A stretch of 19,786 nt of DNA, taken from the NCBI RefSeq assembly GCF_946187255.1, contig NZ_CAMHRZ010000031.1, forward strand, positions 1-19,786, in the 5' to 3' direction. This document shows positions 13,737-19,786 of this stretch, piece after piece. The position numbers and the translations under genes are program-made. Origin of the DNA: an uncultured Ruminococcus sp. GTDB taxonomy: Bacteria; Bacillota; Clostridia; Oscillospirales; Ruminococcaceae. How positions within the stretch are numbered: position 1 is the stretch's first letter; every line of letters begins with the position of its first letter. The notes under the pieces were generated by a model. The model did no database searches. It was not told where the DNA came from and saw only the letters and a list, made by a program, of their open reading frames with translations.

Positions 13737-13765
13737 TTGACAATTATCTTGTTTCAGGGTATAAT
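13737..13765 (+). promoter_or_regulatory. Perfect consensus promoter for the first GNAT gene
   Basis: TTGACA (13737-13742) and TATAAT (13760-13765) are separated by 17 bases, a full match to the sigma-A consensus. Confidence 0.85.
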
Positions 13766-13802
13766 AGTTACTGAAATAAAACGTTGTTGCGAGGTTCGTT
13801 AT

Positions 13803-14237
13803 ATGAATGTTATCATCCGAAAGCTGCGGAAAGAGGACTACAAAGCTGTTGCCGCGATATGGCGCGATGTACTGGATATACCTGTCACGGACGATGAACT
13901 GAACCGCACCTATGATAAAATGAACGGCGACGAGAGGTATGCCACGTTTGTTGCAGAGGCAGACGGAACAGTAGTCGGGCTTGTCACAATGGTGACTGCT
14001 CTGGCGATAGGTCACCCGAACGGATATACAAAAGTGAACGGGCTGGGCGTGCTGAAAGAATACAGAAACAAGGGTATAGGAAAACTGCTCATGAAACAAG
14101 CCGAGAAAGAAGCGGTCGCCAACGGAACGGGGTATATCGGTCTTGCTTCGGGGTCTTCAAGGAAAAACGCGCACAGGTTTTATGAGCAGATGGGTTATCA
14201 GATGACTTCTTACTGGTTTCGCAAACGTCTTGATTGA
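13803..14237 (+). CDS. GNAT-family N-acetyltransferase
   Basis: A 144-residue cytoplasmic acetyltransferase of the GCN5 family, which moves an acetyl group from acetyl-CoA to an amine. The start MNVIIRKLRKEDYKAVAAIW is the usual GNAT opening. The acetyl-CoA loop is seen as VLKEYRNKGIGKLLM (the R/Q-x-x-G-x-G/A motif), and the C-terminal motif is GSSRKNAHRFYEQMGY. The ATG at 13803 has GAGG eight bases upstream. The open frame extends further up but overlaps the promoter. The substrate cannot be told from the sequence; small GNATs of this kind act on antibiotics, protein N-termini, polyamines or small metabolites. It has its own promoter. Confidence 0.9.
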   Translation: MNVIIRKLRKEDYKAVAAIWRDVLDIPVTDDELNRTYDKMNGDERYATFVAEADGTVVGLVTMVTALAIGHPNGYTKVNGLGVLKEYRNKGIGKLLMKQAEKEAVANGTGYIGLASGSSRKNAHRFYEQMGYQMTSYWFRKRLD

Positions 14238-14287
14238 AATAACAAACAAGCCCCGAGGTACTGCCGATACTCATATAGAAGTATTAA

Positions 14288-14326
14288 GCCATAGTATTTC
14301 TGATGTAAAGTCAGAAGTACTATGGC
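14288..14326. terminator. Hairpin between the two GNAT genes
   Basis: Two 16-base arms (14288-14303 and 14311-14326) pair with one mismatch around a 7-base loop. The plus strand continues GTTTCC, so the T-run is poor. It probably ends the first GNAT transcript, but a dispersed hairpin repeat is also possible. Confidence 0.55.
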
Positions 14327-14333
14327 GTTTCCA

Positions 14334-14362
14334 TTGACAATGCGTCAAAGTAGTGATATAAT
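14334..14362 (+). promoter_or_regulatory. Perfect consensus promoter for the second GNAT gene
   Basis: TTGACA (14334-14339), 17 bases and TATAAT (14357-14362) give the third full-consensus promoter within 1.1 kb. Confidence 0.85.
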
Positions 14363-14398
14363 TAATTATCAATATAAATCGGAATTTAGAGGTGTATT

Positions 14399-14881
14399 AT
14401 GATATTTGAAAAAGCAAATACAGCGGATATAGCAGATTTAGTTGCGTTAAGAATAGCTTTTTTATCAGAGGATTATGGTGAGATACCACAGGAAAAAACA
14501 GCATTGATTGCAGATAAGCTCCCTGACAATTTTCAAAAGCATCTCAATCATGATCTGTTTGCATTTGTATGCAGAAATGAAGATACCATCGCAGGCTGCT
14601 GCTTTCTATATATATCAGAAATGCCTTCCAATCCTACTTTTATCAACGGGAAAACCGGTACGGTTCTGAATGTGTATACAAAACCACAGTTCAGAAAAAG
14701 AGGGATCGCAGGAGAGCTTATGAAATTGCTTCTCGCAGAATCCCGGAATAAGGATCTGGATTTTGTGGAACTGAAAGCGACGGACGCAGGTTATCCTCTC
14801 TATAAATCGTTGGGCTTTGAAGATGTCGTTTCAAAATATCATGACATGAAATACATCATTGATAGCCGTAATAACTTCTGA
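14399..14881 (+). CDS. GNAT-family N-acetyltransferase, A/T-rich
   Basis: A 160-residue GNAT acetyltransferase. The acetyl-CoA-binding segment reads VLNVYTKPQFRKRGIAGELMKLLL, seen in two parts around QFRKRGIA, and the C-terminal motif is LKATDAGYPLYKSLGF. This pattern is common in small GNATs annotated as acting on unknown amines. The ATG at 14399 has GAGG six bases upstream. The first half of the gene uses many A/T-ending codons compared with its neighbours, which hints at separate acquisition. It ends in front of a strong terminator that it shares with the convergent LysR gene. The substrate is unknown. Confidence 0.9.
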   Translation: MIFEKANTADIADLVALRIAFLSEDYGEIPQEKTALIADKLPDNFQKHLNHDLFAFVCRNEDTIAGCCFLYISEMPSNPTFINGKTGTVLNVYTKPQFRKRGIAGELMKLLLAESRNKDLDFVELKATDAGYPLYKSLGFEDVVSKYHDMKYIIDSRNNF

Positions 14882-14911
14882 TTTATCTGAGCAGATAAAA
14901 TAAATACAATG

Positions 14912-14940
14912 CCCCGAAGCGCTTTTGAAACGCTTCGGGG
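14912..14940. terminator. Bidirectional terminator between the GNAT and LysR genes
   Basis: A perfect 10-bp G/C-rich stem (CCCCGAAGCG at 14912-14921 with 14931-14940) and a 9-base loop lies between two convergent genes. The minus-strand side is T-rich downstream; the plus side has only TAAAACTT. Confidence 0.85.
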
Positions 14941-14987
14941 TAAAACTTCTATATGGGTATCCGTCATACTTCCTCGGGGCTGAAATA

Positions 14988-15914
14988 TTATATACGGAAA
15001 TAGTCGCGTTTCGCTTCGATAAGCGCGGTGATGAACCTGCGGTCGAGCTCTGTCAGCTTGTAGCCCTTGCGGTAGATGAGCATATCCTTGTACTGCCGCT
15101 TGTTGTCGGTGCACTTTTTCTGCACGAGCCCGTAGATATCAAGTATCCTGTCGGGGAGCGGAGACACCCACATATATGTATCGGGGTTCAGCGAAAGCAG
15201 GTCGAACTGACTGCCGCGTTCAAACAGGAATATCCTTCTTCCGATATTGTCGGGCAGTTCTTCCTTTTTCACATCCGAAAGCGGCAGAGAAGGCACATAA
15301 GGGTCTGCGTGGGCTATCTCTATCATGCCGCTGAGGTCGCCGTAATGCACTTCATCGATACCGTTCAGGCGGCTGTCCATGCTGGCGGCGAGCACATAGG
15401 AGAACTCAGCGATAAGCTCGTACTCCAGCCCCTTTTCCTCCAGCGAGCGCTTGAAATACTTGTCGTAAACCGAAGCGTAACGTATTATACCCAGACTGTA
15501 ATTCGATTCGAGGATATTGTCGATAGCGCGGTGAGAATTGGTCTCGTAATAAAACAGCTCGGCTGAATCGGCTGTTATAGATAGTGAAAATTCGGCAAAG
15601 GCTTCGGAGATATAGCTGGCGCGGGGAACGGATATGGAGAATTTCTGCTTTTTCGGCACACCTTTGCGGTATATTCTCTCCACATCGTCGATCTGGTCCA
15701 GTATCTTTCTGGCGTAGCCGATGAACTCCTCACCTTCTGGAGTGAGGGTCATGCCCTTTGAAGTCCTTGAAAATATGGTTATCCCGAGATCTGCTTCAAG
15801 CTCCTTGATACTGCGGCTAAGATTGGGCTGTGCGATGAGCAGCTCTTCCGCCGCCTTGTTTATCGAGCCTATCCTTGCGACCTCGACGGCGTATTTCATG
15901 TGGATGATATTCAT
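14988..15914 (-). CDS. LysR-family transcriptional regulator
   Basis: A 308-residue regulator. Residues 1-62 form the LysR winged helix-turn-helix (MKYAVEVARIGSINKAAEELLIAQPNLSRSIKELEADLGITIFSRTSKGMTLTPEG). The rest is the ligand-binding domain, less conserved, ending in LDRRFITALIEAKRDYF. The effector cannot be predicted. I chose the ATG at 15914, preceded by GGGGGA and AAAGGT. The frame is open for 19 more codons upstream but these have no ribosome site and do not fit the family. No gene is divergent from it, so its target is not obvious from position. A dyad in its own leader suggests autoregulation. Confidence 0.92.
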   Translation of the reverse strand: MNIIHMKYAVEVARIGSINKAAEELLIAQPNLSRSIKELEADLGITIFSRTSKGMTLTPEGEEFIGYARKILDQIDDVERIYRKGVPKKQKFSISVPRASYISEAFAEFSLSITADSAELFYYETNSHRAIDNILESNYSLGIIRYASVYDKYFKRSLEEKGLEYELIAEFSYVLAASMDSRLNGIDEVHYGDLSGMIEIAHADPYVPSLPLSDVKKEELPDNIGRRIFLFERGSQFDLLSLNPDTYMWVSPLPDRILDIYGLVQKKCTDNKRQYKDMLIYRKGYKLTELDRRFITALIEAKRDYFRI

Positions 15915-15962
15915 ACCTTTTCCCCCGTGCAAAGTTGTCGTGCTGTCCTGCGTACTATTGTT

Positions 15963-15981
15963 ATAATGCATAATACATTAT
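15963..15981. promoter_or_regulatory. Possible LysR-type binding dyad
   Basis: ATAATG, seven bases, CATTAT forms a perfect 6-bp dyad of the T-N11-A class recognised by LysR regulators. It lies between the predicted promoter and the start codon of the LysR gene, a position that would fit self-repression. Confidence 0.45.
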
Positions 15982-15995
15982 CCGTATCTTTGTAT

Positions 15996-16023
15996 AGTAT
16001 ATACAGCACATATTAACCTGCAA
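15996..16023 (-). promoter_or_regulatory. Promoter for the LysR gene
   Basis: TTGCAG (16018-16023) and TATACT (15996-16001) on the minus strand are separated by 16 bases. The leader would be about 75 nt. Confidence 0.5.
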
Positions 16024-16073
16024 AGAATAAAATACAATTCGTATGTAAAAAGATTTGAAATATTGATGACCGC

Positions 16074-16120
16074 AAAAAAGAGCGGCTATGCACTCTTCTC
16101 TCAAAAGTGCATGGCCGCTC
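16074..16120 (-). terminator. Terminator of the polysaccharide operon
   Basis: A 15-bp stem with one mismatch (16080-16094 with 16106-16120) is followed on the minus strand by six T. It lies 29 bases after the glycosyltransferase stop codon. Confidence 0.88.
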
Positions 16121-16149
16121 ATGTCTTTATAGCAGGTCTATGTGAGCAT

Positions 16150-17196
16150 TCACCGTCTGCGTGAAAATGCTTTTTTGGCTTTGTTGATGATATTTCTTAC
16201 AGTGCCGATACCGTAAAACAGTACCACACACAACACGGGACTTACCGCGAATACCCTGAACAGCAGCTTTGTCTCAAAGGAATATTCCTTTGTATCCGCC
16301 ACTCTCTTTTTCAGCTCTGTCTCGTAGGCGCTTCTTACATTTTTCAGAGACACATGGGTCTTGAAGCACTTCAAGCGGAACATGAGATAGAATTCCATCA
16401 GTCTTCTGTTGCCCGGCTCGAAAAATTTGTTTATATGGTTTTGGGAGAATATGGCAGGGGTGTGCGCCAGTATGAACTCCTGTCTCTTTATCTCGGCATT
16501 CAGCCTGTCCAGTGCATTCTTTTCGGATATGGTACGCTCGATGCTGTTGGGACGCATCCTGTAATATACCAGCGGCACGGGTATCACCGTGATCCTCTCG
16601 GCTTTTTCAAAGATATAGGGCATCAGCAGCTTGTCCTCGAATACATAGCCCACAGGGAAGCGTGCCTCATCAAACAGATGGCGTGCATACAGCTTGTTCC
16701 AGGCGTAGTTTTGCATCTTACACTCCATCAGGCGGTTCAGCGCCTCTTTTGAGGATAATACCTCAGTCTCGCCGTTGGCACCGCGTTTTTTGTCCCTGTC
16801 GGGCTTGTCCATCTTTCCTGCGGTCTCCATGACAAAGTATCTGCATACCGCCACATCGGCAGAAGTCTTTTCCATTTCATTGACTAAGACTTCTATCATA
16901 TCCGGCAGGAAAGCGTCATCCGAATCAAGGAATGCCACCACATCGCCATGCATGGCATCAAGTCCCGTATTCCTCGCGGCGCTGAGTCCTCCGTTTTTCT
17001 GATGGATGACCCTTATTCTCGGGTCTTTCTTCTGATACTCGTCGCAGATCTCGCCCGAACCGTCCGTCGATCCGTCGTCTATAACAAGTATCTCCAAATT
17101 CTTATATGTCTGATCGATAACGCTGTCAATGCTTTCGCAGAGATACTTTTTAACATTATAGACCGGGATTATCACGCTGACTAATGGGTTCAACAA
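16150..17196 (-). CDS. Family 2 glycosyltransferase
   Basis: A 348-residue GT2 enzyme that should add a sugar from a nucleotide-sugar donor to a growing surface polysaccharide at the inner face of the membrane. It has the GT-A opening VSVIIPVYNVKKYLCESIDSV, DDGSTDGS (41-48), KNGGLSAARNTGL (67-79) and the metal-binding DSDD (91-94). A single hydrophobic segment near the C-terminus (VFAVSPVLCVVLFYGIG) is followed by a very basic tail and may anchor it. The start is unusual: tandem TTG codons at 17196 and 17193, with GGAG nine bases before the first; no ATG is well placed. It lies 78 bases after the flippase gene. The sugar is not predictable. Confidence 0.92.
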   Translation of the reverse strand: MLNPLVSVIIPVYNVKKYLCESIDSVIDQTYKNLEILVIDDGSTDGSGEICDEYQKKDPRIRVIHQKNGGLSAARNTGLDAMHGDVVAFLDSDDAFLPDMIEVLVNEMEKTSADVAVCRYFVMETAGKMDKPDRDKKRGANGETEVLSSKEALNRLMECKMQNYAWNKLYARHLFDEARFPVGYVFEDKLLMPYIFEKAERITVIPVPLVYYRMRPNSIERTISEKNALDRLNAEIKRQEFILAHTPAIFSQNHINKFFEPGNRRLMEFYLMFRLKCFKTHVSLKNVRSAYETELKKRVADTKEYSFETKLLFRVFAVSPVLCVVLFYGIGTVRNIINKAKKAFSRRR

Positions 17197-17274
17197 AATA
17201 TAACGCTCCTTTAAAATACCGAGTTGCGGCTCACTGCCGCTGCGCCGATCGAAGTTTTTCCGGCGCTTGTATAA

Positions 17275-18717
17275 TTATTTTTTCCTGTTTTTATGCAGGA
17301 ACTTGTCAGCCAGTGCAGGCAGCTGTACAAGTATCATTTTAAGCTCCTTGAAATATATGAGCAGCAATACACATATTATCGCGCCCTGATACAGATAGTT
17401 GTGACCGTTGTAATGCTCGATCACCGCCTGCACCGAAAGCAGGATATACGCCAGAACATCCCTTTTCAGGTTGATCTTCAGTTTGATGTACTTCTGCACA
17501 CATATAAATCTGATTATCCATATCGTGAAAAAGGATACGGCAGTGGCTATCGCCGCACCCTGTATGCCCCATCTGGGTATAAGCACCGCATTGAGTATGG
17601 TATTTACAATCGCGGCAGCCACCGTTGATACCGCATATATCTTGCTGTTTTTCACAGCGGAGAATATCGAACCGATGAAACTGCTCAGCGCACTGAATAC
17701 TACGGATATCAGCAGGGGAGAGGTGTAGTTCAATGCCACGAAAAAGTCCTTCGCATACAGTATCTTCGCCAGGAATACATTGAATAGTATCAGCACACTG
17801 CAGCTTAGCACCATGCCCGCGTTGTATACCGAATACATATTGGAGAAAAAGCCGTCTTTATCGTCTTTGTCGTATTCGTGTATTGCTGACAGGTTCCACG
17901 CCTGTGAGAATATCTGATTGAACATTTTGAGTATAGTGGGTATCTTTGCCGCCACCGCATAGATGCCGCTGGCACCTACTCCCACGATGGATATGATGAA
18001 GTACTTGTCCAGACTGCTGTTCATCCACCAGGCAACGCCGTTGAATATGAGCGGTGTGGAATACTTGATCATGTCCTTCCGGACTATCTTATCAGGTGCC
18101 GACTTTAAGATATCTGTTATCGGAGTGCCTATCCTTATAAAGCAGTAAAGCGAAGAGATCAGCATACCGATGAGTATGGACAGGAGATATCCCACGATGC
18201 CCATCCTGAATACGATAAGGCAGAGGATATTTGAAGTGATCATACTCGCAGTCTGTATGATGCCGCTGACCGCTACGTCCTTGACCTTATTTACAGCCCT
18301 AAGATAGCTGGTGACAGACATATTCACCGCGTTGGAGAAGAATATCAGCAGCAAAAAGACGTAACAGTGATCCGCCCAGTTCAGTATGCCCAGCTGACGT
18401 ATCACAAACAGTCCCGCACTCAGGACAAGTGCCCCGTAAAACTGGACTTTCAGTCCGAAGGAAAGGATCTCCTCCTGCTTTTCTTTCCTCTCGATGGCAA
18501 ATCTTAGTACCGAATCCGCGATATTGAGGGTCAGTACAAATATAAGCAGTGATGAAGTCGAAGTGATGACATCAGCGATGCCGTATTCTGCGGTGGAAAG
18601 TAAAGAGGTATACAGCGGCACCAGCAGGAACGTCAGTATCTTTGAACCGAAGGAACTTATTGAGAATACTACCGTATTTACAGCCAGATCTTTATATTTT
18701 TTTGTTTTTCCCGCCAT
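17275..18717 (-). CDS. Wzx-type polysaccharide flippase
   Basis: A 480-residue integral membrane protein with roughly 12-14 hydrophobic segments, of the polysaccharide-export part of the MATE/MOP superfamily. The opening KDLAVNTVVFSISSFGSKILTFLLVPLYTSLLSTAEYGIADV is typical. It would flip lipid-linked repeat units across the cytoplasmic membrane. The ATG at 18717 follows the upstream stop by four bases, with GGGAAG seven bases ahead. Another ATG at 18732 overlaps the upstream gene but has no ribosome site. Its neighbours, a DUF115-like protein and a GT2 enzyme, fit a capsule or exopolysaccharide unit. Which polymer is made cannot be seen. Confidence 0.92.
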   Translation of the reverse strand: MAGKTKKYKDLAVNTVVFSISSFGSKILTFLLVPLYTSLLSTAEYGIADVITSTSSLLIFVLTLNIADSVLRFAIERKEKQEEILSFGLKVQFYGALVLSAGLFVIRQLGILNWADHCYVFLLLIFFSNAVNMSVTSYLRAVNKVKDVAVSGIIQTASMITSNILCLIVFRMGIVGYLLSILIGMLISSLYCFIRIGTPITDILKSAPDKIVRKDMIKYSTPLIFNGVAWWMNSSLDKYFIISIVGVGASGIYAVAAKIPTILKMFNQIFSQAWNLSAIHEYDKDDKDGFFSNMYSVYNAGMVLSCSVLILFNVFLAKILYAKDFFVALNYTSPLLISVVFSALSSFIGSIFSAVKNSKIYAVSTVAAAIVNTILNAVLIPRWGIQGAAIATAVSFFTIWIIRFICVQKYIKLKINLKRDVLAYILLSVQAVIEHYNGHNYLYQGAIICVLLLIYFKELKMILVQLPALADKFLHKNRKK

Positions 18718-18721
18718 CAGC

Positions 18722-19603
18722 TTACTTCCCATCCAATACGTCTTTCAAACTCATTCTCGGAATAGAATCTATCACCGTTTCGGCAGAACAGTTTACCAGC
18801 TTGATGCCTTTTTTGCTGCAATAGGCATACAGCCTTCTGTAATCCTGCAAGGTGCGGAGATAATCCTGTAAAAATGTCTCCAGGCTGCTGTTTGCCAGCA
18901 GATTTTCCATTCGTTTCTTCTCATTTTCCGAAACGGCGTAGGAATAATCATTGTCATCGTTCTTGTGCAGCACCGATTTGACGGTGGTGATTATGTGGGT
19001 ATTGTCGCACCCCAAAAGGTATATCTCCTTGCATCCCATATATACAGCCATAGCCACACACCACTGCACGACTGTTCCGAAGCTGATGACGCACTTTGTA
19101 TAATCTATCTCCTTGTCATAGCCCTCATACATTATGAGCCCCGAACAGAAATAATTCACATTCAGCTTCTTGTCTATCCCGTGTTTTTTGACGAATTCCA
19201 TCTGTCTCAAAGGGAAAAAGCACTGCATATCGGGATTGTCATCACCCGCAGACATCATGGTGTTCAGCAGTTCGCGGTCCTCTGCTTTTTCGGTATTTAT
19301 CTTGAAAAAATTGGGATCCGCCCAGAAGTGATAATTCGTATTAAGGCTGCGGAACTGCGGGTTTCGCGATGCCTGATTGACCGTGAAAACTATCTCATCT
19401 CCCAGCCGCGAAAGGTCTTCCTGTTTGAGGGAAGGCCCGTTCCCGATTATAAAACAGCGTTTGTTTTTGTGTATGTTCTTGAATCTGGAATTTTTATCCA
19501 GCACCGATGCGGAACTGTTCTTTTGCTTTTTCATTCGCAAAGCCGCATCCGTTTTTGTATTACGATAGATGTAATACAATTTTTTTATCTTACCTGTATC
19601 CAT
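18722..19603 (-). CDS. DUF115/MAF-like protein of a polysaccharide cluster
   Basis: A 293-residue soluble protein. After a basic N-terminus it carries a Rossmann-like motif CFIIGNGPSLKQEDLSRL (50-67) and FTVNQASRNP. This pattern matches the DUF115 / MAF_flag10 / MptE-like group, whose members occur in surface-glycan and flagellin-glycosylation clusters and are thought to be transferases. A second recognisable stretch, AVYMGCKEIYLLGCDNTH, also fits that family. It is the first gene of the three-gene unit; the ATG at 19603 has GAGG six bases upstream. The biochemical reaction is uncertain, so I give no symbol. Confidence 0.8.
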   Translation of the reverse strand: MDTGKIKKLYYIYRNTKTDAALRMKKQKNSSASVLDKNSRFKNIHKNKRCFIIGNGPSLKQEDLSRLGDEIVFTVNQASRNPQFRSLNTNYHFWADPNFFKINTEKAEDRELLNTMMSAGDDNPDMQCFFPLRQMEFVKKHGIDKKLNVNYFCSGLIMYEGYDKEIDYTKCVISFGTVVQWCVAMAVYMGCKEIYLLGCDNTHIITTVKSVLHKNDDNDYSYAVSENEKKRMENLLANSSLETFLQDYLRTLQDYRRLYAYCSKKGIKLVNCSAETVIDSIPRMSLKDVLDGK

Positions 19604-19719
19604 TATGATCCTCTTATTATCTTTTATTTTTCTAACCGTATCAGAATATCCTTATATGGGGATATTTTGGAAGATCCGCTCGGATATACCCCATTTATTG
19701 GCATTTTTTCTGCGTTATA

Positions 19720-19748
19720 AGTATAGCATAGTTCCCCCGAAATTGCAA
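19720..19748 (-). promoter_or_regulatory. Promoter for the polysaccharide operon
   Basis: On the minus strand TTGCAA (19743-19748) and TATACT (19720-19725) are 17 bases apart, giving a leader of about 110 nt. The leader includes a small 7-bp dyad (19645-19651 with 19660-19666). Beyond 19748 to the window end I see no gene. Confidence 0.6.
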
Positions 19749-19786
19749 GAGGTCATTGTTACATCTATACAAACCACACAAAAAAT

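Noticed and set aside
14288..14326. Transposon end or attachment site
   Set aside because: No transposase or integrase, no matching repeat elsewhere in the window, and no target duplication was seen.

Overview
The window looks like chromosome of a fibre-degrading Ruminococcus, most likely Ruminococcus albus or a close relative. The main reason is the secreted esterase at 1917-3755, whose C-terminal module resembles the CBM37 modules I associate with R. albus. The AdhE and the two unusual [FeFe]-hydrogenases also fit. Species assignment is inference from family knowledge, not a database match. No tRNA, rRNA, insertion sequence or CRISPR array was seen.

Layout from left to right. (1) 1-1819, minus strand: a two-gene unit with a GAF-GGDEF diguanylate cyclase followed by a gene with an AlbA_2-type N-terminus that runs off the left edge. 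A good promoter starts it, and a roughly 90-nt inverted-repeat element fills its leader. (2) 1865-3942, minus: a monocistronic secreted carbohydrate esterase with its own promoter, 5'-end hairpin and terminator. (3) 4158-13184, minus: a compact eight-gene operon in the order rex, adhE, APH-like kinase, two small thioredoxin-like ferredoxins, a PAS-containing sensory-type [FeFe]-hydrogenase (HydS-like), a SpoIIE/PP2C phosphatase, and a group B-type [FeFe]-hydrogenase (HydA2-like). It ends at a hairpin terminator. (4) 13217-14881, plus: three small genes (one unknown, two GNAT acetyltransferases), each behind a perfect TTGACA-17-TATAAT promoter. Two of these promoters lie in duplicated intergenic modules. 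(5) 14912-16023: a LysR regulator on the minus strand, convergent with the second GNAT gene across a shared terminator. (6) 16080-19748, minus: a surface-polysaccharide unit with a DUF115/MAF-like protein, a Wzx-type flippase and a GT2 glycosyltransferase.

The operon in region 3 links NADH/NAD+ sensing (Rex), ethanol formation (AdhE), hydrogen production (HydA2), probable hydrogen sensing (HydS) and a kinase/phosphatase pair. A hydrogen-sensing HydS and a non-bifurcating HydA2 have been discussed for R. albus in the literature, so the gene set is not new in itself.

The most striking observation is that rex is not a single open frame. The first 48 codons run into A_AAA_AAG followed by ACC TGA. 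A -1 shift exactly on that heptamer restores the conserved Rex sequence. A GGGAG motif lies 10 nt upstream, the same geometry as the E. coli dnaX frameshift signal. This is either programmed frameshifting in a redox regulator, a disrupted rex, or a homopolymer sequencing error. The sequence alone cannot decide.
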